From Sulfurimonas sp. (GTDB taxonomy: Bacteria; Campylobacterota; Campylobacteria; Campylobacterales; Sulfurimonadaceae), in NCBI RefSeq assembly GCF_019429335.1, contig NZ_JAHYJB010000011.1, positions 1 to 53,007 of the forward strand: 53,007 nucleotides of DNA. Direction: 5' to 3'. The notes below the pieces were generated by a model, which searched no databases, had not been told where the DNA came from, and saw only the letters and a list, made by a program, of their open reading frames with translations. Of the stretch, positions 34,769-44,054 are shown one piece after another. Numbering within the stretch: position 1 is the stretch's first letter; each line of letters opens with the position of its first letter. A program made the position numbers and the translations under genes.

Positions 34769-35533
34769 CTAAAAAAACATCTCTAAAAAGTTAAATGCCT
34801 CTAGCATCTGCCCTTTTAAAATCAGCATGGTAGCGACAAATGTTGCAATTAGTACGGCGAAAGAGACCATAATTTTTATAGGAAAGCCGATAACCAAAAG
34901 ATTGAACTGCGGCATGGTCTTCATTAACATACCAAATATAACATCAGCCAGCCATGAGAGCGCAATTATAGGAAATGCAATCATAAAGCCGACCAAAAAC
35001 ATATTTGATGTTGCTTTAATAATGTAGTTAAAAAGATTTTCACTCATTATAAATCCGCCGAGCGGTATATTCTGCAGGGAGCCATCGATAAAGAGCAGCA
35101 TCCAGTGGTGCAAATCCACCGCAAATAGCATCATAAGCGCCATAAGTGACAAAAACTGCGAGATTATCGGCATTGATATGCCAGACTGCGGGTCAATGGC
35201 ACTTGCCAAGGAAAAACCCATCATAAAGGAAATCTGCCCGCCGGCAAATGTTATAGCGTTAAATGCAAGCTGCAAAATCGTCCCTATCGCCAAACCAAAA
35301 AGGAGCTCGCTGAGTATCGCCAAAATTATACTCGGAGTAGTAATCGGTATATCAAGAGGTGGCATGGAGGGGTAAAAAACAATGGTGAAAAAAAACGCCA
35401 TTGCTGCTTTTGTGCTTGCCGGTATACTGTTGTGGGAAAATATAGGTACCGCCATAAATAGTGCACCAAATCTGAAAAAAAGAAGAATAAACCCAACTAT
35501 GTAAGTTTCACTAAAAACCTCTGTCCAGCCCAT
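34769..35533 (-). CDS. fliR: Flagellar biosynthesis protein FliR
   Basis: A 254-residue inner-membrane protein of the flagellar type III export gate with about six membrane segments. Recognisable are RFGALFMAVPIFSH, the GLAIGTILQLAFNAITFAGG segment and the ending region LLVIGFPIKIMVSFAVL. I start at the ATG at 35533 with AGGA eight bases upstream; a GTG one codon earlier is possible. It follows the LolD-like gene by 21 bases. Confidence 0.93.
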   Translation of the reverse strand: MGWTEVFSETYIVGFILLFFRFGALFMAVPIFSHNSIPASTKAAMAFFFTIVFYPSMPPLDIPITTPSIILAILSELLFGLAIGTILQLAFNAITFAGGQISFMMGFSLASAIDPQSGISMPIISQFLSLMALMMLFAVDLHHWMLLFIDGSLQNIPLGGFIMSENLFNYIIKATSNMFLVGFMIAFPIIALSWLADVIFGMLMKTMPQFNLLVIGFPIKIMVSFAVLIATFVATMLILKGQMLEAFNFLEMFF

Positions 35534-35554
35534 CACAAAATTCCTATTTTAAAA

Positions 35555-36199
35555 TCAGTTAACTCTTACTAGCTCTTTGTTTGTGAGTTTGTAAACCTTA
35601 TGGCATCTGTGCGCAAGATCTTCATCGTGGGTGACCAGAATCATGCCTGCATTACGTTTAGAGATATACTCAAAAAAGATATCCATAACCTCGTTTGCAG
35701 TCGATTTGTCGAGATTGCCTGTAGGCTCGTCAACAAAAAGCAGACGCGGCTGTTTGGTAAGAACTCTGGCGATAGAGACCCTTTGCTGCTGTCCGCCTGA
35801 GAGTTCGGTCACTTTTTGATTGAGAGTCTCATCTATTTTCAATCTTTTTAAAAGCTCTCCATCAACTTCTTGGTTTGAGAGGATGGCTGCAACTTCAAGA
35901 TTTTCCATACATGTAAAACCTTTAAAAAGATAGTGCGATTGAAAAACAAGCCCAAGCTCATCTCTTTTTATCTGAGAGAGCTTTTTTTTGCTCATCTTTG
36001 CCACATCCTCGCCAAAGATAGATACAGTGCCCTCATCAGGCTTCAGAAGTGTAGAGAGAATGTTAAGCAGGGTTGATTTTCCGCTTCCGCTTACTCCAAT
36101 AATTGCGATTGAATCGCCCTCTTGCAAATCAAGCGAAATATTGCAAAAGAGCTGATAATCAAAAGTGTGTGATAAATTTTGTGCAGATAGTAAATTCAT
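35555..36199 (-). CDS. ABC transporter ATPase, LolD-like
   Basis: A 214-residue ATP-binding subunit: Walker A GVSGSGKSTLL (near residue 35), Q-loop GLVFQSHYLF, signature LSGGQQQRVSIA (near 132), Walker B LLFVDEPTGNLD and H-loop VTHDEDL. Size and motifs fit the LolD/MacB/FtsE group; LolD (lipoprotein release) is the likeliest, but no permease gene lies next to it, so the assignment is tentative. It is transcribed with fliR. Confidence 0.85.
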   Translation of the reverse strand: MNLLSAQNLSHTFDYQLFCNISLDLQEGDSIAIIGVSGSGKSTLLNILSTLLKPDEGTVSIFGEDVAKMSKKKLSQIKRDELGLVFQSHYLFKGFTCMENLEVAAILSNQEVDGELLKRLKIDETLNQKVTELSGGQQQRVSIARVLTKQPRLLFVDEPTGNLDKSTANEVMDIFFEYISKRNAGMILVTHDEDLAHRCHKVYKLTNKELVRVN

Positions 36200-36217
36200 A
36201 AAAGGATTATAGCCAAT

Positions 36218-37414
36218 TTAACTAGAAAATATCTTTTTGCACCCTCTTCGCGAGCGTATCTCTAATTTTTTTTCATAAATCTTCTCTACGCTTTTTTTAA
36301 TTATATATGCAAAATAACCGCCGAGATAGATGCCGAATATTTTAGCTACTGCATAACGTCTGCCAAGGGCAATTAAGATGCCTCTTGAGTTTATTTTATG
36401 CTCAAGCAGAGGCTTTGAGGCTATAAGATTAGTTATGTTTTTAGCACATATATCGGCCATCTGTTCAGCAGTGTCGGCAGTTGGAGCCAAAATTTTGCCA
36501 TCGTGAAATATGGTCGTGCAGTCGCCGATTGCAAATACATCACTGTAGCCCTCAGCCTGCAGATATTCGTTTGATACAATGTAGCCTGCTCTGTTTTTTT
36601 CAAGTGTCAAGTTTTGTACCAGAGCATTTGGCTCTATCCCGCCGGTAAATATCATAAAGTCCATTTCCATTACTTCACCGCTGTTGAGTCTCACGCTGTT
36701 TTGTGTAATCTCAACAACTTTTCTTTGATTTTTAACTCTTATCTCAAGCTCTTTTAATCTCACTTCAGTTTTTTCTACCAACACTTTGTCAAGCCCGTAA
36801 AGCACATGTTCGTTTGCATTGATAAGAACTATGTTTAATTTTCTGCATATAAAATTATTTTTACGATAAAACTCTTTTGAAAACGATGCCATCTGAGCAG
36901 CAATCTCCACTCCGCTAAGTCCGCCACCCGCTACAATAATATTTATCGGCTTACAGCTTGTCCCGCTCTCCTCTACTCTTTTAAAAAGCGATATTTCAAA
37001 TTTTTGCTTAAAATACATGGCACGGTGCAGTGACTTAATGCCGTGTGCATGGGTACGTAGTCCTATAACATCTTCCACGAATTTTGTTCGCGCTCCTACG
37101 GCAATCACTAAGTAGTCATAGCTAAATCTCTGTACCGTGGTAATAACTTTTCTGTTTTTAAAATCAATATTATTTACTTCTTGTTTTAAGAAAGTTACAT
37201 TGTCATCAAAGCCGCTGCAAAATGTAAAAAGGTCAACCGTAACCTGTGCGAAATCTTCCTCGTTTGCTATTAGGTCATAAACTTCGGTCTGGGTAAAATG
37301 GTATGAATTTTTATCTAAAAGAAGTATCTCGTTTTGAGGGGTTTTTGCAAGCTTTTCAACGGTGCGAAGTCCGCCGTACCCGCCGCCGATAACAATGATT
37401 TTATGTTTGCCCAT
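36218..37414 (-). CDS. NDH-2-like NAD(P)/FAD oxidoreductase
   Basis: A 398-residue flavoprotein with two dinucleotide-binding folds: VIGGGYGGLRTVEKL (FAD, residues 6-20) and IIVAGGGLSGVEIAAQM (NADH, near 160), plus the FAD-binding FAIGDCT near 298. This is the layout of type II NADH dehydrogenases and relatives including sulfide:quinone oxidoreductases; the cysteines needed for sulfide oxidation are not evident. The basic, hydrophobic C-terminus (around 365-390) probably attaches to the membrane. It would pass electrons to menaquinone. Confidence 0.82.
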   Translation of the reverse strand: MGKHKIIVIGGGYGGLRTVEKLAKTPQNEILLLDKNSYHFTQTEVYDLIANEEDFAQVTVDLFTFCSGFDDNVTFLKQEVNNIDFKNRKVITTVQRFSYDYLVIAVGARTKFVEDVIGLRTHAHGIKSLHRAMYFKQKFEISLFKRVEESGTSCKPINIIVAGGGLSGVEIAAQMASFSKEFYRKNNFICRKLNIVLINANEHVLYGLDKVLVEKTEVRLKELEIRVKNQRKVVEITQNSVRLNSGEVMEMDFMIFTGGIEPNALVQNLTLEKNRAGYIVSNEYLQAEGYSDVFAIGDCTTIFHDGKILAPTADTAEQMADICAKNITNLIASKPLLEHKINSRGILIALGRRYAVAKIFGIYLGGYFAYIIKKSVEKIYEKKLEIRSRRGCKKIFSS

Positions 37415-37483
37415 AACGAACCTTTGCGGTTTTTTTGGAAAAATTATATCATTTTTGAATTGGATTAGTATAAAGAGGTGTAG

Positions 37484-37509
37484 AAAAGGTTAAGGAAAGA
37501 TCCTTAACC
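37484..37509 (-). terminator. Intrinsic terminator overlapping the tsf stop
   Basis: A perfect nine-pair stem (GGTTAAGGA / TCCTTAACC, 37488-37509) with a four-base loop is followed on the minus strand by TTTT. The 5' arm contains the TAA stop codon of tsf, so the end of the coding sequence is part of the hairpin. Confidence 0.8.
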
Positions 37510-38556
37510 CATTTGAGCAGCGACTTCTGCAGCGAAGTCGTCAGCTTTCTTCTCAATCCCCTCGCCTACTTCAAGGCGAACGAAATCGATGATTTCAGCC
37601 GTGCCGCCTGCTTCTTTAGCAGCAGCTTCAACAGCCTGAGCAACTGTCAGTTTGTCGTTTAGTACATAAGTTTGATCTAACAGTGCAAGCTCTTTGTCAA
37701 GAGTTGTGTTGTCATCAATAAAACGAGCAAGTTGCCCAGGAATTATTTTATCCCAGATAGCTTCCGGCTTGCCTTGAGATTTTAGAGCATCTTTGATATC
37801 AGCTTCAGCTTGCGCCAAAACATCGTCTGTTAATTGAGCCATAGAGATGTACTTAGGTACATTTATAAGTGGTTTTTTAAGACGAGAAAGCTCTTCATTC
37901 TCTTTTTTTATAGCTTCGATTCTTCCGATTGTCTCAGATGTTACGAAATCCATATCAAAATCTTTATAAGATAGAGTTTTTGGCTTCATTGCAGATGCGT
38001 GCATTGCAACGTTTTTAAGCATTCCTCTAAGCGCTTCAGCAGTTTTTTTGCTGTCACACTTAGCAGCTATAATTACAGCGATGCGGTTGTTTGAGTGAAC
38101 ATAACCGTTAACTGCAACTGTCTCATCATCAGCTTTGATTGTGTTAAAACGGCGAAGTTCTATCTTCTCGCCGATTTTTATAACTGCTTCGCTAAAGTAT
38201 GTTCCAAATGCAGTTGCTTTTAGGCTCTCTACATCAGCAGGAGAAGTAGAATATACCTCTTCAGTTGTTTTTAGAACTAGGTTTTTGAAACCCTCGTTTT
38301 GAGCAACAAAGTCTGTCTCAGAGTTAATCTCAACTACAGTAGCTTTAGAGAAATCATCAGCAATTTTAAGACCTACAAGTCCCTCAGCCGCAACTCTGTC
38401 AGCTTTTTTAGCTGATTGAGCGATACCTCTCTCTTTTAACCAAGCAGTTGCTTTTTCCATATCTCCGTTACATTCAACCAAAGCTTTTTTACAATCCATC
38501 ATTGGCGCATTAGTAGATGCGCGCAAATCTTTTACCATTGCCGCTGTAACTTCCAT
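37504..38556 (-). CDS. tsf: Elongation factor Ts
   Basis: A 350-residue guanine nucleotide exchange factor that recycles EF-Tu. The N-terminal UBA-like part ([19 protein letters not shown]) and the EF-Tu contact [11 protein letters not shown] are present. It is longer than E. coli EF-Ts (283), as in other epsilonproteobacteria, owing to an insertion in the C-terminal half. It lies two bases after rpsB. Confidence 0.96.
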   Translation of the reverse strand: MEVTAAMVKDLRASTNAPMMDCKKALVECNGDMEKATAWLKERGIAQSAKKADRVAAEGLVGLKIADDFSKATVVEINSETDFVAQNEGFKNLVLKTTEEVYSTSPADVESLKATAFGTYFSEAVIKIGEKIELRRFNTIKADDETVAVNGYVHSNNRIAVIIAAKCDSKKTAEALRGMLKNVAMHASAMKPKTLSYKDFDMDFVTSETIGRIEAIKKENEELSRLKKPLINVPKYISMAQLTDDVLAQAEADIKDALKSQGKPEAIWDKIIPGQLARFIDDNTTLDKELALLDQTYVLNDKLTVAQAVEAAAKEAGGTAEIIDFVRLEVGEGIEKKADDFAAEVAAQMG

Positions 38557-38558
38557 AA

Positions 38559-39338
38559 TTACACTTCCTCTGTTTGGAAATCTTCTACTTGTAGTGCATC
38601 AACATCTACAGCTGCAGATTCTTCTGCTTCTTCAGATTGAGCATCATCTCTTCCACCGCTTCTTAACGCTTTACCTTCGTTAATAGCTTCTGTCATTTCG
38701 CGACAGAAAAGTTGGATAGAACGGATAGCATCATCGTTTCCAGGAATTGGGTATGTGATTAAGTCAGGGTCACAGTTTGTGTCAAGCGGAGCAACAATAG
38801 GAATACCTAAACAACGAGCTTCTAAAACAGCAATGTGCTCTTTAACTGCATCCATAACAAAAAGCATGTCAGGAAGTTTTTTCATATTGCGGATACCGCC
38901 GAAATATATCTCTAACTTCTCTTTTTGACGAATAAGCATTAGAGCTTCTTTCTTAGTTAAAAGATCTATTTGACCATTCTCTTGCATTTCAGAAATAACA
39001 TCAAGTTTACGGATTGACTTTTGAATAGTTGGGAAGTTTGTAAGCATACCGCCTAGCCATCTATTGTCAACGTATGGCATTCCACAAGCGATTGCAGCGT
39101 CTCTAACTGAAGCGCGAGCCTGTTTTTTTGTTCCAACGAAAAGAACTGTTTTACCCTCATGCGCCGCATCTACAACGATTTGGTAAGTGTTACGGAAGTA
39201 ACGAAGAGTTTTTTGTAAATCTATAATATAGATATTTTTACGAACACCGAAAATGTATTTTTTCATTTTTGGATTCCAACGGCGTGTTTGGTGTCCGAAG
39301 TGTACACCGCACTCCAATAGGTCTTTCATAGTTACCAT
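38559..39338 (-). CDS. rpsB: Ribosomal protein S2
   Basis: A 259-residue small-subunit protein starting [23 protein letters not shown], with the [12 protein letters not shown] and [13 protein letters not shown] signatures. The C-terminus is acidic. Translation starts after AAAGGACCTTAG. A long leader precedes it (listed separately). It is co-transcribed with tsf. Confidence 0.97.
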   Translation of the reverse strand: MVTMKDLLECGVHFGHQTRRWNPKMKKYIFGVRKNIYIIDLQKTLRYFRNTYQIVVDAAHEGKTVLFVGTKKQARASVRDAAIACGMPYVDNRWLGGMLTNFPTIQKSIRKLDVISEMQENGQIDLLTKKEALMLIRQKEKLEIYFGGIRNMKKLPDMLFVMDAVKEHIAVLEARCLGIPIVAPLDTNCDPDLITYPIPGNDDAIRSIQLFCREMTEAINEGKALRSGGRDDAQSEEAEESAAVDVDALQVEDFQTEEV

Positions 39339-39499
39339 CTAAGGTCCTTTAAGGGCATTTTTCAGCCAGAATTTAATCAGTTATGCTTTAGTATCGCCGA
39401 GCAATTATCCTCTAAAAAGAGGAGTTGCACTGATTTTATGGCGCATACCTGTGAATATTTTCAGATGCAAAAAAGCACATGAAAAATCCGCGAATTATA
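39339..39499 (-). promoter_or_regulatory. rpsB promoter and leader
   Basis: A TATAAT box on the minus strand (39494-39499) would start a leader of about 150 bases. It contains a perfect six-pair hairpin TCCTCT-AAAA-AGAGGA (39408-39423 on the plus strand) and other potential stems. Long rpsB leaders bind S2 for feedback control in several bacteria; this one has no evident similarity to those I know, so autoregulation is inferred. Confidence 0.5.
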
Positions 39500-39627
39500 C
39501 TCAAAAAAAAATTAAGCCAACCTTTCTTTATGCACTCTTGTGTATCACGGCTGTTATCTATGCTTCAATGTGTGTAGACAAAGTTCAGGACATCCGTCTC
39601 TACATCCACTACAGATATTAATAAATT
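39500..39627. other. Intergenic region between rpsB and bcp
   Basis: AT-rich non-coding stretch between the rpsB promoter and the bcp terminator. Short open frames on the plus strand have no ribosome site and run into the bcp antisense; I see no gene. Confidence 0.5.
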
Positions 39628-39687
39628 TAACATATAGATATTTCTACATGTTAAAACTTCAAGCAGCTTTACCTAAAGTGCTTGAAG
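39628..39687 (-). terminator. Tandem hairpins ending bcp
   Basis: On the minus strand a 14-pair stem with one bulged base (39657-39687), whose arm contains the bcp TAG stop, is followed by TTTT. Directly after it comes a second hairpin of 11 pairs, one of them G-U (39628-39653). The first looks like an intrinsic terminator; the second may back it up. Confidence 0.75.
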
Positions 39688-40143
39688 CGCTTCTAGCTTC
39701 TCTTTTACAACTCTTGCGTGCTCTTTTACTTTAACGTTTTTCCAGATAGCTTTTATAACACCCTCTGGATTTATAATCAGAGTCGAGCGTACAATACCCA
39801 TATACTCTTTGCCGTAATTTTTCTTCAAAGCCCACACGCCGTACTCCTGCATCATTGAAGTGCTCTCATCACTAAGAAGAGTAATACTCAAATCTTTTTT
39901 ATCTATAAAATCACGGTGTTTTGCAGTGCTGTCTGCACTTACTCCGATTATCACTGCATTTAGAGTGCTAAAATCGGGTGCAGCTTCGCTAAAATCACAT
40001 GCCTCGGTTGTACACCCAGGAGTGTTATCTTTTGGGTAGAAGTAGAGAACTATCCACTTCCCCCTCAAATCTCTTAAACATATCTCGACATCATCCTGGT
40101 TTGGCAGACAAAAGTCCGGCGCCATGCTCTCTAATTGAACCAT
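39673..40143 (-). CDS. bcp: Bcp-type peroxiredoxin
   Basis: A 156-residue thioredoxin-dependent peroxidase. The peroxidatic cysteine is in DNTPGCTTEACDF (near residue 44) and a second cysteine five residues later may resolve it, as in BCP/PrxQ. The thioredoxin fold features YFYPKD and SADSTAKHRDF are clear. It follows the cytochrome b gene by 16 bases. Confidence 0.93.
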   Translation of the reverse strand: MVQLESMAPDFCLPNQDDVEICLRDLRGKWIVLYFYPKDNTPGCTTEACDFSEAAPDFSTLNAVIIGVSADSTAKHRDFIDKKDLSITLLSDESTSMMQEYGVWALKKNYGKEYMGIVRSTLIINPEGVIKAIWKNVKVKEHARVVKEKLEALQAL

Positions 40144-40159
40144 TTAATTCCTTTGTAAA

Positions 40160-40738
40160 TTAATTCTCTTTTGTTTTTCCGTTTATCATAGTTGATGTAA
40201 TTCCATGCTCGTCTCTTATATCTGCAACCACTACTCCCGCGATATGAAGCGGTATAAATATTAAAAAGTAGTTATAGACCAGCTCATGCAGCTCTTTTAT
40301 GCTTTTTACGGTTTCCTCTGCCAAAACCAACTCCTCTTTGAGGTAGATTGAAAAACCGCTCAGTGTCATAAAAACAAGAGCAGCATACAAAATATAATAG
40401 GATATCTTCACGCCCTTTTTATGCAGCTCTAAAGAGGCAAAAGAGTCTCTTTTGCTTTTATCGAAAAACATTAGAGCGATTCTGTAAACAACCAAAAAAG
40501 CAAGAGCGTAGCCAAATATTATATGCCACTCCCACATTGGAGCGCGTATAGCCTTTGCTATTACTACTGCATCCTCTTTGAAGATATCAACACCCATCTC
40601 TGAGAGTTTGGTCATTATAATTTCAGAGTTTGTTCTATAACTCAAAAAACCTTTTCTTAGCAGTACCGTTGCAACAAGTCCTAAAATAACTATCGCATTC
40701 AGCCAGTGCCAAATTCTAAAACTTCTCGTGTACCTCAT
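40160..40738 (-). CDS. Cytochrome b561-like membrane protein
   Basis: A 192-residue integral membrane protein with four membrane segments and haem-ligand-type histidines: RIWHWLNA in segment 1, WHIIFGYALAF in segment 2 and LHIAGVVVADI in segment 4. It resembles the cytochrome b561 and hydrogenase cytochrome b group. It could shuttle electrons between quinone and a periplasmic partner. I prefer the ATG at 40738, seven bases after GGAG; an ATG four codons earlier overlaps that site. Confidence 0.83.
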   Translation of the reverse strand: MRYTRSFRIWHWLNAIVILGLVATVLLRKGFLSYRTNSEIIMTKLSEMGVDIFKEDAVVIAKAIRAPMWEWHIIFGYALAFLVVYRIALMFFDKSKRDSFASLELHKKGVKISYYILYAALVFMTLSGFSIYLKEELVLAEETVKSIKELHELVYNYFLIFIPLHIAGVVVADIRDEHGITSTMINGKTKEN

Positions 40739-40777
40739 CTTAAACTCCATTGATTTATTTTATATTTTGCAAGTGGC

Positions 40778-41245
40778 TTAATATATAAACATCAAACAAT
40801 AGACCCAAATTCCAGTCAACGATGTAAGAACAACTCCTGTAAATGTGATAAGACCCATTTTTCTGTGCCTGCCTGATTGCAACAACTTCTTTGCTCCAAA
40901 AATAGCTATTCCCCATAATACGACCGTGATTACCGCAATAATTATATGAGCAACAAGAACTATAAGAGCATAGCTGTATGAGACTCCGCTCTCTTGCATA
41001 AATGCTGAAAATCCGCCACCGACTCTTACTCCGTACTCAAAGTAAGAGAGCACTATTACCGAAAAAGCAAATATAACAATCTGAAGGTATGAGTGGGTAC
41101 GATAGCGCTTCTTTACTGCAAATGAGATTGCAAAAGCCACGATAAACGGCAAAAGAGCAACTATTAGCGTCACTATATCCATAAACAGCGGTGCACGCGT
41201 TCCAAAAAAACCTGCTTCAAACATATATCCCAAATCACTACTCAT
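40778..41245 (-). CDS. DUF420 family membrane protein
   Basis: A 155-residue protein with four membrane segments of the DUF420 family (GTRAPLFMDIV near residue 15, YRTHSYLQI, and a histidine in LVAHIIIAV). Members include CtaM/YozB-like proteins linked to haem-copper oxidase assembly, but the function here is unproven. It overlaps the dedA stop by four bases. Confidence 0.78.
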   Translation of the reverse strand: MSSDLGYMFEAGFFGTRAPLFMDIVTLIVALLPFIVAFAISFAVKKRYRTHSYLQIVIFAFSVIVLSYFEYGVRVGGGFSAFMQESGVSYSYALIVLVAHIIIAVITVVLWGIAIFGAKKLLQSGRHRKMGLITFTGVVLTSLTGIWVYCLMFIY

Positions 41246-41850
41246 TCTTTAACCTTTTTTTGTTTTTGAATATAAGCATACCACGAAGCCAATAAAACCA
41301 AAGTAAGGAGCACCGTGACAGTTATCTGTTTTAAGTATGTATCTATGAGCTCCTGATTTTCTCCGATTGCATAGCCCAGTATCACCAAAATAAAAGCCCA
41401 GATTCCAGCACCCAACGCCGTATATATAGAAAAAACCGCCAAATTCATGCGAGCTAGACCCGCAGGGATGGAGATAAGCTGACGGATTCCCGGTATTAAT
41501 CTTCCGATAAAAGTAGAGATATGACCATGTTTTTCAAAATAGCTGTCCATCTTCTCTATGGCATTTTCGTTTATAAAAAAATATTTCCCGTACTTGCTGA
41601 GAATTTTTCTACCAAGAAGCAGTGCTAGGTAGTAGTTTATAAACGCTCCCGTCATTGAACCGCCAAGACCGCTTGCCATTACCAGCCCTATGCTCATCTC
41701 GCCTTTTGATGCCAAATAACCCGCGGGGATAAGAACTATCTCGCTTGGAAAGGGGATAAAAGAGCTCTCTATCGTCATAAGTACAAATATCCCAAAATAT
41801 CCCCACTCAAATATTAACTCAACCAAATCGGCGGCAAGCTCTCTAAGCAT
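41242..41850 (-). CDS. DedA family membrane protein
   Basis: A 202-residue membrane protein of the DedA/SNARE-associated family. It has SSFIPFPSEIVLIPAGYLA and the GRLIPGIRQLISIPAG signature with the conserved arginines. Family members help recycle undecaprenyl-phosphate or other lipids across the membrane, which suits its position directly after murG (8-base overlap). Confidence 0.9.
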   Translation of the reverse strand: MLRELAADLVELIFEWGYFGIFVLMTIESSFIPFPSEIVLIPAGYLASKGEMSIGLVMASGLGGSMTGAFINYYLALLLGRKILSKYGKYFFINENAIEKMDSYFEKHGHISTFIGRLIPGIRQLISIPAGLARMNLAVFSIYTALGAGIWAFILVILGYAIGENQELIDTYLKQITVTVLLTLVLLASWYAYIQKQKKVKE

Positions 41851-42865
41851 TTAAAACCTCTGCTACGTCTAAAATCATCTTCTTTGCCACATCCTTGCTT
41901 GAGTGTTTTATAAGTGCGCTGCTTTTTTCTTTTAGATTTTCATCTAAGAGCAATAGAAGTTTCGCCTTTAAATCCTCAGACTCGCGCTCACACCAGCCCA
42001 TGTTGTTCTCGACTATAAACCTTGCGTTATAGTATTGGTGGTCTGATGCGGCATGAGGAAAGGGAACAAAAAGCGCAGGCAGACCGTTTGCGCAAAGCTC
42101 CCACAGCGTGCTTGCACCTGAGCGGCTAACGGCCAAATCGGCCTTTGACATTAGTGATGGCATCTCTTTTGTAAAAGCGTAAAGTTCAGCTTCTACATGT
42201 AGATTTTCATACTCCTGTTTTACGCGCTCAAAATCACGCTCTCCAGCTTGATGGATGATTTTTATGCCTCTGGCTTGAAGCTCACATGCGACACTTAGAG
42301 CCAAATCATTTATCGCTTTAGCACCCTGCGAGCCGCCTAAAAAAATAACGGTTTTTATCTTCTCTCTAACTCTCTTAGCGTTGAAAAACTCATCTTTTAG
42401 AGGATAACCTTTTATGGCAGAATTTTTGTCATAAGCAGATATAAACCTCTTGGCAAAGGGTTTTAAAAGTGAGTTAAGTCTTCCCTCAACTGCATTTTGC
42501 TCATGTATAAAAAGAGGGATGAATCTGCTCAAGCTCGCAAAAGAAGCAGGAGCTGCAGAGAATCCTCCTACGCTGTAAGTCGCCTCAATCTTGTGTTTTT
42601 TCAGTATTTTTCTTGAGGCAAAAAAAGCTTTTGTTACAAGCCAAAGAGCCTTTAGCTTACTAAGCCCTCTTTGGTTTACAACCCCCGTAGTATCTAAAAA
42701 ATAGACATGGCTGAATGTGCTGTGACTTTCAAAATATTTTCTATCCTGTCCGCTCTTTGAACCTATAAAAATAGCCTCATGTCCCTCTTGCACGGCAGCT
42801 TCGACCAAAGCCTCCGCAATTACCAAATGTCCGCCTGTTCCGCCGCCCGTTATGCAGATTTTCAT
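41843..42865 (-). CDS. murG: UDP-GlcNAc transferase MurG
   Basis: A 340-residue peripheral membrane enzyme that adds GlcNAc to lipid I to form lipid II. It begins KICITGGGTGGHLVIAEAL, has HEQNAVEGRLN, the GGSQGAKAIN loop and the donor-binding SRSGASTLWELCA and FPHAASDHQYYNA. It lies downstream of ftsW in a cell-wall cluster. Confidence 0.97.
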   Translation of the reverse strand: MKICITGGGTGGHLVIAEALVEAAVQEGHEAIFIGSKSGQDRKYFESHSTFSHVYFLDTTGVVNQRGLSKLKALWLVTKAFFASRKILKKHKIEATYSVGGFSAAPASFASLSRFIPLFIHEQNAVEGRLNSLLKPFAKRFISAYDKNSAIKGYPLKDEFFNAKRVREKIKTVIFLGGSQGAKAINDLALSVACELQARGIKIIHQAGERDFERVKQEYENLHVEAELYAFTKEMPSLMSKADLAVSRSGASTLWELCANGLPALFVPFPHAASDHQYYNARFIVENNMGWCERESEDLKAKLLLLLDENLKEKSSALIKHSSKDVAKKMILDVAEVLNA

Positions 42866-42886
42866 CTTTTTTCCAATTTGTGCATG

Positions 42887-44050
42887 TTACTTCATTTTCA
42901 CTTTTTTAGAGACCATAAGAACCATACCTATCCCGATGGAAGCTGCCAAAATAGAGGAACCTCCATAACTTAAAAATGGAACGGAAATACCCTTGATAGG
43001 CGTGATACCGCTGATACCGTACGCATTTACCAAAAATGCAAAAGCCAGAAGAAGACCTACTCCCAAACAAAAAAGATATGTCTTTGAATCTTTTGCGCGG
43101 TTTGCAATCTTGAAAATTCTCTGCAACATCCATATAAATAGTGTTACGACAACTAAAACACCGATAAAGCCAAACTCCTCGGCAAGTCCAGCCAAAACAA
43201 AGTCAGTATGAACCTCGCTCAAAAATCCAAGTTTAAAAGTTCCGTTTGAGACTCCCGCGCCGAATAAGCCGCCGTTGTGGATTGCATTTAAGGAGTGTCC
43301 TATCTGGTAAGGCTCAACCTCTGTGGGAACTCTTAGCTGTGCGGCGATTGACTCGGGGAAAATCTCCAGAATATTGTTCTGCGCCAAAGCCCACCAAGAT
43401 TTTATACGCAAGATTCTATGCTCTGCGGTAAATATAAAAAACAGGAAGAAAAGCACTGCTCCTATCAGAAGCGTCAAGAAGAACCTAAAACTACTTCCCG
43501 CAAACATAAGCATAAAAAGCAGGGTAAGCCCTAATACCACAACTTGACCTAAGTCATTTTGAACAAAGGCGATAACAAACATCGCTCCTATAAAAACGAT
43601 GCCGTAAGGTGCAAAACGGATATATTCCTCTTTTACGCCCATGCCGCCGTGATGCCCAAGTTTTCTCGAAAAGCTCCATGCCAAGAAATATACAAAGCCG
43701 ATTTTAAAAAATTCAACCGGCGCGAAAGAAAAACCAAAAAGCTTTATCCATCTCTTTGCTCCGCCAACCGCAGAGACCAAAAACTCCGGCAAAAACGGCA
43801 TGGCTATCATAAGTATCGTTGAGCCGATAAAGAGAGTAAATCCTATCGGGGTAAGATGTTTATCGGGATCTCCCTGAGCCAAAAGCCAGATGATAAATAT
43901 GCTTAAAAATCCAAAAACAGCCTGTCTCAAAGCAAAGTGGAACTGGTTTACTTCAAAAAGCAGTGTGATATATGCCGAGAGCGAATATATCAGAACTACA
44001 CTGATGCCGATAAGAACCGATACGAGGGTAAAGAGTTGTCTATCTGCCAC
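42887..44050 (-). CDS. ftsW: FtsW/RodA-type lipid II glycosyltransferase
   Basis: A 387-residue SEDS protein with ten membrane segments that polymerises lipid II. Diagnostic are GGAKRWIKLFGFSFAPVEFFK near residue 95 and the C-terminal GITPIKGISVPFLSYGGSS. Its position next to murG suggests FtsW (division) rather than RodA (elongation). It begins four bases after a coiled-coil protein gene. Confidence 0.93.
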   Translation of the reverse strand: MADRQLFTLVSVLIGISVVLIYSLSAYITLLFEVNQFHFALRQAVFGFLSIFIIWLLAQGDPDKHLTPIGFTLFIGSTILMIAMPFLPEFLVSAVGGAKRWIKLFGFSFAPVEFFKIGFVYFLAWSFSRKLGHHGGMGVKEEYIRFAPYGIVFIGAMFVIAFVQNDLGQVVVLGLTLLFMLMFAGSSFRFFLTLLIGAVLFFLFFIFTAEHRILRIKSWWALAQNNILEIFPESIAAQLRVPTEVEPYQIGHSLNAIHNGGLFGAGVSNGTFKLGFLSEVHTDFVLAGLAEEFGFIGVLVVVTLFIWMLQRIFKIANRAKDSKTYLFCLGVGLLLAFAFLVNAYGISGITPIKGISVPFLSYGGSSILAASIGIGMVLMVSKKVKMK

Positions 44051-44054
44051 TGAG

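Noticed and set aside
39540-39734. Plus-strand frame between rpsB and bcp
   Set aside because: Its second half is antisense to bcp, it crosses the bcp terminator and has no ribosome site.
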